A DNA stretch of 64,000 bases from Mesorhizobium liriopis (GCF_024053505.1 NZ_JAMXQS010000009.1:186001-250000); one strand, 5' to 3'; numbered from the stretch's first letter, positions 27,415-37,503 are shown. Translations and numbers: made by a program. Notes: generated from the sequence alone by a model not told the origin.

Positions 27415-28302
27415 TCAGTGGCCTCCGCTCTGGTTCGAGCGCTCCACGCCGACATTGGTCATGACGGTGTAGAAGACCCAGGACAGAAGCAGGATGATCA
27501 GGAAGTAGACCAGCGACATGGCGGCCGCCGGCCCCAGATCGAACTGGCCGAGCGCCATCTTCACGAGGTCGATGGACAGGAAGGTCGTGGCATTGCCCGG
27601 TCCGCCGCCGGTGACCACGAAGGGCTCGGTGTAGATCATGAAACTGTCCATGAAGCGCAGAAGCACGGCGATCAGCAGCACGCGGTTCATCTTGGGCAGC
27701 TGGATGAAGCGGAACACCGCCCAGCGTGACGCGCCATCGATCTTGGCCGCCTGATAGTAGGCGTCGGGGATCGAGACGAGACCGGCATAACAGAGGAGCA
27801 CCACGAGGCTCGTCCAGTGCCACACATCCATGACGATCACGGTCGCCCAGGCGTCGGTCGTGTCGCGCGTATAGTTGTAGTCCACGCCGAGCTGGTTGAG
27901 CGTGTAGCCGAGCAGGCCGATATCGCTGCGCCCGAAGACCTGCCAGATCGTGCCGACCACGTTCCACGGAATGAGCAGCGGCAGCGCCATCAGCACCAGG
28001 CAGACCGGCACGCCCCAGCCGGATTTCGGCATGTTGAGCGCGATCAGAATGCCGAGCGGGACCTCGATCAGAAGGATGATGGCCGAGAAGGCGAGGTTGC
28101 GCGCCATCGCTTCCCAGAAGCGGGACGAGTCGAGCACCTGCTCGAACCATTCGGTGCCGGCCCAGAAGAACTCGTTGTTGCCGAACGTGTCCTGGAAGGC
28201 ATAGTTGACCACCGTCATCAGCGGCACGACGGCGGAAAACGCGACCAGCACTAGAACGGGCAGGACGAGGAACCAGGCGCGGTTGTTCCAGCTCTTTTCC
28301 AT
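27415..28302 (-). CDS. glpP: Glycerol ABC transporter permease GlpP
   Basis: 295 residues. It is a MalF-type permease: the N-terminus NNRAWFLVLPVLVLVAFSAVVPL is the first helix, and the EAA loop appears as PDAYYQAAKIDGASRWAVFRFIQLP around residue 200. It is a partner of GlpQ. It begins 6 bp after the glpT stop and ends 1 bp before the glpQ start codon, so all are in one operon. Confidence 0.92.
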   Translation of the reverse strand: MEKSWNNRAWFLVLPVLVLVAFSAVVPLMTVVNYAFQDTFGNNEFFWAGTEWFEQVLDSSRFWEAMARNLAFSAIILLIEVPLGILIALNMPKSGWGVPVCLVLMALPLLIPWNVVGTIWQVFGRSDIGLLGYTLNQLGVDYNYTRDTTDAWATVIVMDVWHWTSLVVLLCYAGLVSIPDAYYQAAKIDGASRWAVFRFIQLPKMNRVLLIAVLLRFMDSFMIYTEPFVVTGGGPGNATTFLSIDLVKMALGQFDLGPAAAMSLVYFLIILLLSWVFYTVMTNVGVERSNQSGGH

Positions 28303-28308
28303 GATGGC

Positions 28309-29412
<1,104 letters not shown>

Positions 29413-29424
29413 GTCTCGCTCCTC

Positions 29425-30507
29425 TCAGGCCGCCAGGGGGAAAGTGCTGGCCGCACGGCCGTCGGGGCCGAAAACCAGCAGGTGGCGGGTGTCGATGAAG
29501 ATCTCGACGGTCTCGTCGGGCTCGAAGCGGCGGATGCCGTGCGCCAGCATCACCCAGCGCGCGTCGGCAAAGCCCAGATGGACATAGCTTTCCGAACCCG
29601 TGATCTCGGACGCCGTCACCTTGGCACGGACGGCCGCTCCGCCGTCGCGCGGCGACAGCGAAAGGTGATGCGGCTGGAAGGCGACCGTGTAGGGGCCGTC
29701 CGGGATCGCGGCGAGCGATAAGGGCACCGGCAGGGCAACGCCGCTGTCACCTTCCATCACGAAACTTCCGCCGCGCTTCACCAGCGCGATCGTGTTCAGC
29801 GGCGGGTCGGAGAATGTGCGCGCGGTCAGAAGATCGACGGGCTTGCGGAAAACCTCGACGGTCGGCCCGAACTGCGTGACGCGGCCTTGGCTGAGCGTCG
29901 CCGTGTTGCCGCCCAAGAGCAGCGCCTCGTGCGGCTCGGTCGTGGCATAAACGAAAACCGCGCCCGTTTCGGCGAAGAGCTTAGGCAACTCGGCGCGCAG
30001 TTCCTCGCGCAGCTTGTAGTCGAGATTGGCGAGCGGCTCGTCGAGCAGCACGAGGCTCGCCTTCTTGACGATGGCGCGTGCGAGTGCCGTGCGCTGCTGC
30101 TGGCCGCCCGACAGGTTGAGCGGCGTGCGGGCGAGGTAGGGCGTCAGGCGCAGGAGTTCGGCCGCGCGCTTCACCTCTTTATCGATCGTCGCCGCATCGA
30201 CGCCGGCCACGCGCAAGGGCGAGGCGATGTTCTCATAAACGGTCATCGCCGGGTAATTGATGAATTGCTGGTAGACCATCGCGACATTGCGCTTCTGCAC
30301 GGGGGTTCCCGTGACATCGGCGCCGTCGACCAGGATGCGCCCTGCCGTCGGCCGGTCGAGGCCTGCCATCAGCCGCATCAGCGAAGTCTTGCCCGACAAT
30401 GTCGGGCCCAAAAGCACGTTCAGCGAGCCGCGCTCGAGCCTCAACGAGACATCGGCGATGTGGGTCTCGGCTCCCACGAGCTTCGATACGTTCTGCAGTT
30501 CGAGCAC
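29425..30507 (-). CDS. glpS: Glycerol ABC transporter ATPase GlpS
   Basis: 360 residues from GTG 30507. Walker A reads GPTLSGKTS (residues about 34-42), signature LSGGQQQR, Walker B LVLLDEPLANLD; the switch His position reads YATTEPHEALLL, where most relatives have VTHDQ, so the catalytic His is shifted or absent. A C-terminal TOBE-like domain is present. It is a cytosolic partner of GlpT. It starts 24 bp after the glpD stop and ends 12 bp before glpT. Confidence 0.9.
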   Translation of the reverse strand: MLELQNVSKLVGAETHIADVSLRLERGSLNVLLGPTLSGKTSLMRLMAGLDRPTAGRILVDGADVTGTPVQKRNVAMVYQQFINYPAMTVYENIASPLRVAGVDAATIDKEVKRAAELLRLTPYLARTPLNLSGGQQQRTALARAIVKKASLVLLDEPLANLDYKLREELRAELPKLFAETGAVFVYATTEPHEALLLGGNTATLSQGRVTQFGPTVEVFRKPVDLLTARTFSDPPLNTIALVKRGGSFVMEGDSGVALPVPLSLAAIPDGPYTVAFQPHHLSLSPRDGGAAVRAKVTASEITGSESYVHLGFADARWVMLAHGIRRFEPDETVEIFIDTRHLLVFGPDGRAASTFPLAA

Positions 30508-30531
30508 TCGCGCCTCCCTCGCTTTGCTCTT

Positions 30532-32115
30532 CTATTCCGCGGCCCTTGCCGCGTCCGCGGCACTCGGCGCGAGCGGTCCGCTGCCGGCCCGGTCCATCCA
30601 GGCCTCCAACCCCGCCGCTTCCTCGGGCGACAGGGTGAGACCCAGCTTGGTGCGGCGCCACAGCACATCCTCGGCCGTGCGCGCCCATTCTTCCTGCATC
30701 AGATAAGCGATCTCCGCCTCATGAAGATCGCCACCGAAGCACCGGCCGCAATCGGCATACGACTTCGCACTGCCCAGAATAGCCCACGCACGGCGGCCGT
30801 AAAGCCGGATCATGCGGCGCGCATGGGCGGCACCGAGAAACGGATATTCGGCCTTGAGCCTTGCGATCTCGGCACTGAGCCCGCGAACGGGAAACTCGCC
30901 GCCCGGCAATGCTGCGGAAGCGGTCCAGTCCGGTCCCTTCTTGCCCAGGCACGCCTCGATCTTTTCGAGCGCCGACTGCGCGAGGCGGCGATAGGTGGTG
31001 AGCTTGCCGCCGAACACGTTGAGAAGCGGCGCGTCATTTTCTTCGAGCCGCAAAACATAATCGCGCGTCGCTTCCTGCGCCTTGGAGGCGCCGTCGTCGA
31101 AGAGCGGGCGGACGCCGGAAAAACTCCACACCACGTCCTCGCGCGACACCGGCTTGCGCAGATATTCGCTGGCGCTCCGGCAGAGATAGTGGATTTCCTC
31201 TTCCGTGATTGCGACATCCTCGGGCGGGCCCTGATAGTCGCGGTCGGTGGTGCCGATCAGCGTGAAGTCGTCCTGATAGGGAATGGCGAAGAAAATGCGA
31301 TTGTCGGCGTTCTGAAAGATAAAGGCGCGGGGATCGTCATAGAGGTTTCGCGTGACGATGTGGCTGCCCTGGACCAAGCGCACATGATGGGCGTCGTTCT
31401 CGCCCACCGTCTCACGCAAGACCTTGTCCACCCAGGGACCTGCCGCGTTGACGAGCATTCGCGCCTTGATCTCTTCGCGGTTGCCGCTCGCCCGATCCTC
31501 GACCGTGACATGCCACAGCGCCCCGTCGCGACGGGCGGAAACCACCTTGGCCTTGGTGCGGATCACCGCGCCCCGGTCGGCCGCATCACGCGCGTTGAGC
31601 ACCACGAGGCGAGTGTCGTCCACCGAACAATCGGAATATTCGAAACCGCGCGCATATTCGGGTTTCAGAACCGGCCCGATCGGGTCCTTGGTCAGGTCGA
31701 GCGTCCTGGTCGCCGGCAGGAGCTTGCGGCCGCCGATATTGTCGTAAAGGAACAGGCCCAGCCGCAACAGCCAGCCTGGGCGCAGGCCGCGGTGGTGGGG
31801 CAGGATGAAGCGCAAGGGGTGGATGATGTGCGGCGCCATCTTCCAAAGCACCTCGCGCTCGGCGAGGCTTTCACGCACGAGGCGAAATTCGCGATGCTCG
31901 AGATAGCGCAACCCGCCATGGATCAGCTTGGTGGACCATGACGAGGTGCCACTCGCCAGATCGTTCTGCTCGGCGAGATAAACGGAGAACCCGCGCCCGA
32001 CGGCGTCGCGGGCGATGCCGCAGCCATTGATGCCGCCACCGACCACGAAGATGTCATGCACACCCCCGCCATCAGGACGAGGGGCCGGCCGTGCCGATCC
32101 CGCTTCGAGCGCCAA
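30532..32115 (-). CDS. glpD: Glycerol-3-phosphate dehydrogenase GlpD
   Basis: 527 residues from TTG 32115, chosen because GGAGGAAAA lies just upstream; GTG 32061 is an alternative that fits the usual short N-terminus. The FAD-binding motif is FVVGGGINGCGIARDA, followed by DLASGTSSWSTKLIHGGLRYLE typical of GlpD. It oxidises sn-glycerol-3-phosphate to dihydroxyacetone phosphate at the inner membrane, passing electrons to quinone. It is first in the glpDSTPQUV operon behind glpR. No glycerol kinase is present in the window. Confidence 0.92.
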   Translation of the reverse strand: MALEAGSARPAPRPDGGGVHDIFVVGGGINGCGIARDAVGRGFSVYLAEQNDLASGTSSWSTKLIHGGLRYLEHREFRLVRESLAEREVLWKMAPHIIHPLRFILPHHRGLRPGWLLRLGLFLYDNIGGRKLLPATRTLDLTKDPIGPVLKPEYARGFEYSDCSVDDTRLVVLNARDAADRGAVIRTKAKVVSARRDGALWHVTVEDRASGNREEIKARMLVNAAGPWVDKVLRETVGENDAHHVRLVQGSHIVTRNLYDDPRAFIFQNADNRIFFAIPYQDDFTLIGTTDRDYQGPPEDVAITEEEIHYLCRSASEYLRKPVSREDVVWSFSGVRPLFDDGASKAQEATRDYVLRLEENDAPLLNVFGGKLTTYRRLAQSALEKIEACLGKKGPDWTASAALPGGEFPVRGLSAEIARLKAEYPFLGAAHARRMIRLYGRRAWAILGSAKSYADCGRCFGGDLHEAEIAYLMQEEWARTAEDVLWRRTKLGLTLSPEEAAGLEAWMDRAGSGPLAPSAADAARAAE

Positions 32116-32146
32116 GAAATTTTCCTCCACCCATCGGCCTGTCTGC

Positions 32147-32203
32147 AAACCGAAAGTGGATGGAGGTTATTTCGAGCCCAAAACGAAAGTCAAACGAAAT
32201 TCG
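32147..32203 (-). promoter_or_regulatory. Candidate GlpR operator region between glpR and glpD
   Basis: On the minus strand TTTCGTTT occurs twice in direct repeat with an 11-bp period (plus-strand AAACGAAA at 32181-32188 and 32192-32199). An inverted partial copy is at 32168-32177 (TTATTTCGAG) and a related AAACCGAAAG at 32147-32156. TCG-centred half sites of this kind are bound by DeoR-family repressors. The position suggests GlpR controls glpD and the transporter. Confidence 0.55.
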
Positions 32204-32995
32204 TCAGGCGGCTTCCTCCGCTGCGTCACCCATAAGGGCCGTTTCGATCAGGTCTACCTCCGCCTCGCGGCATACCGCGCGGAATTCGTCCGAAGGACAG
32301 CGGTCGGTGATGAAGGTGTGTACCTGTCGCAAGTGCCCGATGCGCACGGGCGCGCTGCGCTCGAACTTGGCGGAATCGGAAACGAGGATCACATGGCGTG
32401 CATTCGCGATGATCGCCTGCGCCACCTTCACCTCGCGAAAGTCGAAGTCGAGCAGCGCACCATCCGCGTCGATGGCGGAGACGCCGATCACAGCATAATC
32501 GACCTTGAACTGGCGAATGAAATCGACCGCCGCTTCACCCACGATGCCGCCATCCGAGCCGCGCACCACGCCACCCGCGATGATGACTTCTATGCCGGCG
32601 CGCACGCGCATGCGGTTCGCCACATTGATGTTGTTGGTGATCACCATCAGCCCCTGATGGTCGACCAGCGCTTCGCCGACCGCTTCGGTCGTGGTGCCGA
32701 TATTGATGAAGAGCGAGGCGTTGTCGGGGATCAGCTTTGCCGCGGCCTGCCCGATCGCGATCTTCTCTGTCGCTGCCATTTCGCGCCGGGCCTCGTATTC
32801 GAGGTTCTCGACGCCCGAGGGAAACAGCGCGCCGCCATGGATGCGCGAAAGCAGGCGGCGGTCGCAGAGATCGTTCAGATCCTTGCGGATCGTCTGTGGC
32901 GTCACCGCGAAATGGGCGGCGAGATCGTCCACGAGCACGCGGCCTTGTGCCTTGGCGAGCGCGATGATCGCTTCATGGCGCGGCGGCAGAAACAT
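32204..32995 (-). CDS. glpR: DeoR-family repressor GlpR
   Basis: 263 residues. N-terminal helix-turn-helix: RHEAIIALAKAQGRVLVDDLA and VTPQTIRKDLNDLCDRRLLSRIHGGA. The C-terminal DeoR sensor domain has INIGTTTEAVGEAL and DFREVKVAQAII, the phospho-sugar isomerase-like fold. It presumably binds glycerol-3-phosphate and represses the operon downstream, to which it is linked on the same strand 88 bp away. The gap contains repeated TTTCGTTT elements. Confidence 0.93.
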   Translation of the reverse strand: MFLPPRHEAIIALAKAQGRVLVDDLAAHFAVTPQTIRKDLNDLCDRRLLSRIHGGALFPSGVENLEYEARREMAATEKIAIGQAAAKLIPDNASLFINIGTTTEAVGEALVDHQGLMVITNNINVANRMRVRAGIEVIIAGGVVRGSDGGIVGEAAVDFIRQFKVDYAVIGVSAIDADGALLDFDFREVKVAQAIIANARHVILVSDSAKFERSAPVRIGHLRQVHTFITDRCPSDEFRAVCREAEVDLIETALMGDAAEEAA

Positions 32996-33108
32996 GGTGC
33001 GGCTCCCTCCCGGCTTTCTCGGACTGACGCTTCTTGGCGAGCGCAGGGATCAATCTAGGCGAAGACGCGAAGCCAGAAAAGCAGGGGTGAAGGAGCGCTC
33101 TGCCGCGC

Positions 33109-34188
33109 TTACCGCATCGACCATTGCGTCGCTTCGCGGCCCAGCCCTTCCGCCGGGGCGCTCAGGCGAAGCACGACGCCCTCGCTGGCGAAGTCGAGTT
33201 CCGCCGTGCCGCCGAACTCGGCTGCGAGGACGCGCTCCACCACGCGCGTGCCGTAACCCTTCTGCTTCGGCGGGCTGACCGTGGGGCCGTCGCTTTCGCG
33301 CCATTCGAGATCGAGTTGCCCGTCTCTCACCGTCCAGCGCACCGAAACCTTGCCCTCGGGCTCGGACAGGCTGCCATAGGCAAGTGCGTTCGAGGACAGT
33401 TCGTGGATCGCCAGCGACAGCATGGTGGCGATGCGGGGCTTGAGCCGCACATCGGGGCCTTCCAGCGAGATCCGGTCGCCGAACTGCGTCATCAGTGGTT
33501 CGATGGCGCCACGCACCACGTCCCCCAGAAGCGCGCTTGCCCAGGCCTCTTCGGTCAGCACATCATGAGAGCGCGCAAGCGCCTGGATGCGGCCGGTGAC
33601 GGCATTGGCGATCTCCTGCGGCACGGCGGCGTCGCGCAATGTGGCGAGCACCACCGTCTGCACGGTGGCCAGCGTGTTCTTCACACGGTGGTCGAGCTCG
33701 CGATTGAGCAGGAAGCGGTGTTCCTCCGCGCGCTTGCGGTCGGTGACGTCGAGCTGGGAGGCGAAGAAGTAGATCAGATCGTCGCCGTCGAAGACGGGCG
33801 AGAGCAGAAGCGCGTTCCAGAAGGTGGAGCCGTCCTTGCGATAGTTCAGGATGTCGATCGCGATGCTGTCACGCTTCTCGACCGCTTCGCGCACGCGTTG
33901 CACGTCGTCGCGGCGGGTGGCCGGACCCTGCAGGAAGCGGCAATTGCGGCCGAGGATCTCGTCGCGCCCGTAGCCGGTCAGGCGTACGAAGGCGTCGTTG
34001 CAGAACACGATCGGGTTGTCGTCCCGGCGCGGGTCGGTGATCACCATCGGCATGCGCGTGGTGCGCACGGCGGATGCGAAAGGATCCGAACTTTCCGCAT
34101 TGCCCATGTGAAGCTCATGGTCGACCCGCCGACGTTCGACCTCACTCACATTGACCTCGCGGACCATCCGTTTGCTTGCAGGCTTCAT
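33109..34188 (-). CDS. LOV-domain HWE-family histidine kinase
   Basis: 359 residues. Residues about 35-150 form a LOV-type PAS domain with the flavin-adduct motif GRNCRFLQG (photoactive Cys83) and [12 protein letters not shown] short linker ([14 protein letters not shown]) leads to the HWE dimerisation box [14 protein letters not shown] with phospho-acceptor His167, an N box [11 protein letters not shown] and the WRE motif WRESDGP that defines the family. No membrane segment is seen, so it should be a soluble blue-light sensor. No response regulator is adjacent. LOV-HWE kinases can feed the general stress response in alphaproteobacteria, which may be relevant here. Confidence 0.93.
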   Translation of the reverse strand: MKPASKRMVREVNVSEVERRRVDHELHMGNAESSDPFASAVRTTRMPMVITDPRRDDNPIVFCNDAFVRLTGYGRDEILGRNCRFLQGPATRRDDVQRVREAVEKRDSIAIDILNYRKDGSTFWNALLLSPVFDGDDLIYFFASQLDVTDRKRAEEHRFLLNRELDHRVKNTLATVQTVVLATLRDAAVPQEIANAVTGRIQALARSHDVLTEEAWASALLGDVVRGAIEPLMTQFGDRISLEGPDVRLKPRIATMLSLAIHELSSNALAYGSLSEPEGKVSVRWTVRDGQLDLEWRESDGPTVSPPKQKGYGTRVVERVLAAEFGGTAELDFASEGVVLRLSAPAEGLGREATQWSMR

Positions 34189-34421
34189 GTAGCTTCTGCT
34201 GGTGCCGCTGGCTACCGCTTTATGCTCTTCGTTGCTTCACGATGGAACGGTGCCGATCGGGAGCGAGGGCGCCGCTCTCTCATGCAGGCAGCCCTTTCGC
34301 CCGATTTCTCCTTGCCTTGATGCGACTAAAGTCCGATCTTCAGCCCATCACGAGACGCAGGGCGACAGTGTCGGCCGAACGGACGAGGAACGATGCCCGC
34401 TTTGCGAAAAAGAGCCGCCTG

Positions 34422-34568
34422 ATGGAAAACAAGCTGTCAGGCTTCGGCTTCCTGTGCGTGATCGCGCTTGCGGTGGCCCTTCTCTGGTTCGTGTTCGGGG
34501 AGCGTTTCGCGGCTGCTCCCGATGCGCCCTCCGGCACGCCGCCGAGCGCCACGCCCAACCCGCAATAG
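34422..34568 (+). CDS. Putative 48-residue membrane peptide
   Basis: Starts at ATG 34422 after AAAAGAGCCGCCTG. It has one hydrophobic helix (FGFLCVIALAVALLWFVFG, residues about 7-25) and a Pro/Ala/Ser tail. Codon use is ordinary for the window. It lies between the LOV kinase and nhaA, with no recognised family. The single-helix layout is plausible for a small inner-membrane protein, but it could be a chance frame. Confidence 0.45.
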   Translation: MENKLSGFGFLCVIALAVALLWFVFGERFAAAPDAPSGTPPSATPNPQ

Positions 34569-34618
34569 GCGGACGACGCCGTTCGGACGAGCACGGGCGA
34601 GGGATTGAAAGCCCATAC

Positions 34619-34731
34619 TGCCGCAGTGTTTGCGCCAGTTTTTGCCTCACTGCGGCATGGACTTTTCGAGCCTTGGAAACTACCTCTCTTTCCAAGCGTG
34701 TGCTGCGTGCGCCCGAGTCTGAAGGCTCGAA
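34619..34731 (+). ncRNA. Structured nhaA leader, possible cation-responsive RNA
   Basis: Three sets of perfect inverted repeats lie in the 203-bp gap before nhaA. TGCCGCAGTG (34619-34628) pairs with CACTGCGGCA (34648-34657). TTCGAGCCTT (34665-34674) pairs with AAGGCTCGAA (34722-34731). Nested inside is CTTGGAAA (34672-34679) with TTTCCAAG (34689-34696). The outer and nested stems share three bases and could switch. The last stem ends near a GGAG sequence. NhaA genes in this phylum are known to have leader riboswitches (nhaA-I/II motifs reported as Li+-responsive); whether this is one is inference. Confidence 0.45.
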
Positions 34732-34771
34732 TACGGAGAACGTGTTCAACCGTTTTCCCGAAGGCGCAGCT

Positions 34772-35974
34772 TTGACTCTCCCACATCACCGCTCATTCCG
34801 TTTCCGCCGGCCCGTCTCGGTGCTGCGCGCCTTTCTCGACAGTTCCGCTTCTGGCGGGCTCGTGCTCATGGGCGCGGCCGCGCTCGCGCTGCTTGTGGCG
34901 AATTCGTCCTGGGCGCCCGCCTATTTCGGGGCGCTTTCCCTTTATCTCGGCCCTTTGAGCCTGTCGCACTGGATCAACGACGCGCTGATGGCGCTGTTCT
35001 TTCTGATGGTGGGGCTCGAGATCAAGCGCGAGATGCTGGATGGGCAGCTTGCCTCGTGGAACCGGCGCATCCTGCCGGGCGTGGCGGCTCTGGGCGGCAT
35101 GGCCGTGCCGGCGCTGATCTTTCTTGTTTTCAACGGGCATGATCCTGCGACCGCGCGGGGCTGGGCCATCCCGTCTGCCACCGACATCGCCTTCGCGCTC
35201 GGCGTGATGTCGCTCTTGGGCAACCGCGTGCCCGCTTCGCTGAAACTGTTTCTGGCAGCGCTCGCCATTATCGACGATCTGGGCGCCGTGCTGATCATCG
35301 CGCTCTTCTACAGCGGGACGCTCGATTTTGCGATGCTGGGTGGCGCTGCCCTGGTGCTGGTCCTGCTCTTCGCGCTCAACCGGGCCGGCGTCCTGCGGCT
35401 CTGGGTCTATCTCATCTTAGGAGCCGTGCTCTGGTTCTTCGTGTTCCGCTCAGGCATCCATGCGACCGTCGCGGGCGTGCTTCTGGCGCTGGCCGTTCCC
35501 TTGCAGCCCTCGCCCGCGCGGCCCGACGATTTGGCGCATTCGCCGCTCCACAGGCTCGAACACGGGCTTCAAGGCTGGGTGACGTTTCTCGTGATCCCGA
35601 TCTTCGGCTTTGCCAATGCCGGCGTGTCGCTGGCCGGGCTGTCACTCGGCGTGCTCGGCGATCACCTGACGCTGGGTGTGGCGCTCGGGCTCTTTCTCGG
35701 CAAGCTCATTGGCGTGTTCGGCAGCGCGTGGGCGATGATCAAGCTGGGTTGGGCGGAGATGCCGGCGGGCGCCTCGACGTGGCAACTCACGGGCACTGCC
35801 ATGCTCTGCGGCATCGGTTTCACCATGAGCCTGTTCATCGGGCTTCTCGCCTTTGCCGACAATCCCGCACTGCAAGCGGAAGTGAAGATCGGCATCATCA
35901 TGGGCTCGCTGGCGGCAGGGCTGATGGGCGCCGCCATTCTGCGCTTCGCGCCGCGCGGCGATCCGGTCCCGTGA
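34772..35974 (+). CDS. nhaA: Na+/H+ antiporter NhaA
   Basis: 400 residues from TTG 34772, chosen for a GAAGG sequence 7 bp upstream; GTG 34742 after GGAGAAC is the alternative and adds 10 residues. NhaA features: SASGGLVLMGAAALALLVANS, MALFFLMVGLEIKREMLDGQL, the paired Asp motif PSATDIAFALGV with AIIDDLGAVLIIALFY. Twelve membrane helices are expected. It exports Na+ or Li+ in exchange for protons. The upstream leader has strong inverted repeats. The gene is followed 9 bp later by a convergent Nudix gene. Confidence 0.95.
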   Translation: MTLPHHRSFRFRRPVSVLRAFLDSSASGGLVLMGAAALALLVANSSWAPAYFGALSLYLGPLSLSHWINDALMALFFLMVGLEIKREMLDGQLASWNRRILPGVAALGGMAVPALIFLVFNGHDPATARGWAIPSATDIAFALGVMSLLGNRVPASLKLFLAALAIIDDLGAVLIIALFYSGTLDFAMLGGAALVLVLLFALNRAGVLRLWVYLILGAVLWFFVFRSGIHATVAGVLLALAVPLQPSPARPDDLAHSPLHRLEHGLQGWVTFLVIPIFGFANAGVSLAGLSLGVLGDHLTLGVALGLFLGKLIGVFGSAWAMIKLGWAEMPAGASTWQLTGTAMLCGIGFTMSLFIGLLAFADNPALQAEVKIGIIMGSLAAGLMGAAILRFAPRGDPVP

Positions 35975-35983
35975 TGCCCTGGC

Positions 35984-36448
35984 CTAGTCGGCCACAGGCT
36001 TGCGGGATGTGACATAGCGCTCGATCAGGTCGGCGAGTTCGGGCTCATCGACCAAGCGCGCGGCATCGAGCCCGGGCAGCCACTGGCGCTCGCGCTGGTG
36101 CTTCTCGAGCCATGTCCCTTTCTCTTCCGTGACCTGAAGCTCGAAAACATCCACCGTCACGGGCACGAACACGGTGTCGAGCCGCTTCCAGTAATGGTAG
36201 GCGCCGATCGGCTTCTTGGCGGTCGTGCCCAGAACGCCGGCTTCCTGCTCGGCCTCGATGGCTGCCGCCCGCGCCCGAGACCGGCCCTTCATCGGCCAGC
36301 CCTTAGGCACCACGAAGCGTCGGGTCTCGCGGGACGTCAGAAGCAGGATTTCGACGCCGCCTTCGGGCGTTTCGCGCACGGGCAAAGCGGCGATCTGTTG
36401 AACGCCTTGCGTTTTCTTAGCCAGCTTGCGGACGCGCTTCTCCTTCAT
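35984..36448 (-). CDS. Nudix hydrolase, diphosphoinositol-polyphosphatase-like
   Basis: 154 residues. It is a short Nudix domain with the leading PKGWPMKGRSRARAAA and a core IEAEQEAGV. Compared with the consensus REUxEExGU, the first Arg is Ile and one of the metal-binding Glu residues is Gln, but two Glu remain. FVVPKGWP and YWKRLDTVFVPVTVDVFEL fit the subfamily found in alphaproteobacteria. It is probably cytosolic, but the substrate is unknown. It is convergent with nhaA and divergent from the epoxide-hydrolase-like gene. Confidence 0.8.
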   Translation of the reverse strand: MKEKRVRKLAKKTQGVQQIAALPVRETPEGGVEILLLTSRETRRFVVPKGWPMKGRSRARAAAIEAEQEAGVLGTTAKKPIGAYHYWKRLDTVFVPVTVDVFELQVTEEKGTWLEKHQRERQWLPGLDAARLVDEPELADLIERYVTSRKPVAD

Positions 36449-36570
36449 GCGCCCAGCCTATCAAGTTTCGTACCACTGGCGAAAGCGTGGAATGCGACTG
36501 CGGCAGGCTCGGACGGAAAATAGAAGCCGGCTGCGGTTTGAAGCTGGGACCGCTCCCGACGATCGTGCCG

Positions 36571-36595
36571 GGAACAAAGATCCGTGCCGGCCATT
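36571..36595 (+). promoter_or_regulatory. Candidate EcfG/RpoE2-type promoter of the alpha/beta hydrolase gene
   Basis: GGAAC at 36571-36575, 16-nt spacer, CATT at 36592-36595, one mismatch from CGTT. It ends 25 bp before the ATG at 36621. Confidence 0.5.
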
Positions 36596-36620
36596 CGCTG
36601 CCCGACGGAGGTGAGATGCC

Positions 36621-37499
36621 ATGCCCAGCGTGACCACCAGCAAGCTCGAGATCGCCTATGAGGATAGCGGGCCGCAGGACGGGCCGGTGGTTCTTCTGCT
36701 TCACGGCTGGCCCGACGATGCGTCCTCATGGAACACGGTGGCCGCCCGGCTGAATGGCGAAGGGTTCCGAACATTGGTGCCCACATTGCGCGGTTTCGGG
36801 GCCACGCGCTTTATTCGAGCCGACACGCCGCGCACAGGCAGCATCGGGGCGCTGGCGGTCGATGCGATCGAGTTTTGCGATGCGCTCGGCATCGAGACGC
36901 TGTTCGTTGCAGGCCATGATTGGGGCGCAAGCATCGCCGAGGCGTTGGCGATCGGCTGGCCCGAGCGGGTCGTGCGCCTTGCCATGCTGTCTTCAGCGCC
37001 CCGACTCGGCGGACTGAAGACGCCGCCCTTCTGGCACGCGCAATTGCAATGGTATCACTGGTTCATGGCGACGAAGCGTGGAGAAGAAGCCGTCCGCAAC
37101 GACCCACACGGGTTCGCCCATATCCACTGGGTCAACTGGGCGCCGCCTGGCTGGTTCAGCGAGGAAACCTTCCTGGAAGTCGCCAAGAGCTTCAGCAACC
37201 CCGACTGGGTGGATGTGACGCTCCATTCCTACCGTTCACGCTGGGGCGAGGCGGAGCTCGATCCTGAGACCGCTTGGTTGGACGAGAAGGTGAGGGCCAC
37301 GGAAACGCTGACGCTGCCCAGCCTCTATATCCAGGGACAGGCGGATGGCGTGAACCCGCCCGAAGCCACCAAAAGCGTGCCCTCGAAATTCAGCGGGCCG
37401 TTCGAGTCTATAACACTTCCCGGCGTCGGCCACTTTCCGCAGCGCGAAGCACCGGAAGCAGTGGCGCAACTGCTGAGCAGGCATTTCGGTGCCACTTGA
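36621..37499 (+). CDS. Alpha/beta hydrolase, epoxide-hydrolase-like
   Basis: 292 residues. The oxyanion motif is LLHGWPDDASSWN (about 29-41), the nucleophile elbow GHDWGAS (Asp near 99), with a cap domain rich in Trp around 145-180 and the catalytic His in PGVGHFPQREAPE near the end. An Asp nucleophile followed by Trp fits epoxide hydrolases and haloacid/haloalkane-type enzymes rather than serine esterases. It is cytosolic, with no signal peptide. A strong terminator follows at once (37504-37537). Confidence 0.85.
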   Translation: MPSVTTSKLEIAYEDSGPQDGPVVLLLHGWPDDASSWNTVAARLNGEGFRTLVPTLRGFGATRFIRADTPRTGSIGALAVDAIEFCDALGIETLFVAGHDWGASIAEALAIGWPERVVRLAMLSSAPRLGGLKTPPFWHAQLQWYHWFMATKRGEEAVRNDPHGFAHIHWVNWAPPGWFSEETFLEVAKSFSNPDWVDVTLHSYRSRWGEAELDPETAWLDEKVRATETLTLPSLYIQGQADGVNPPEATKSVPSKFSGPFESITLPGVGHFPQREAPEAVAQLLSRHFGAT

Positions 37500-37503
37500 A
37501 AGC

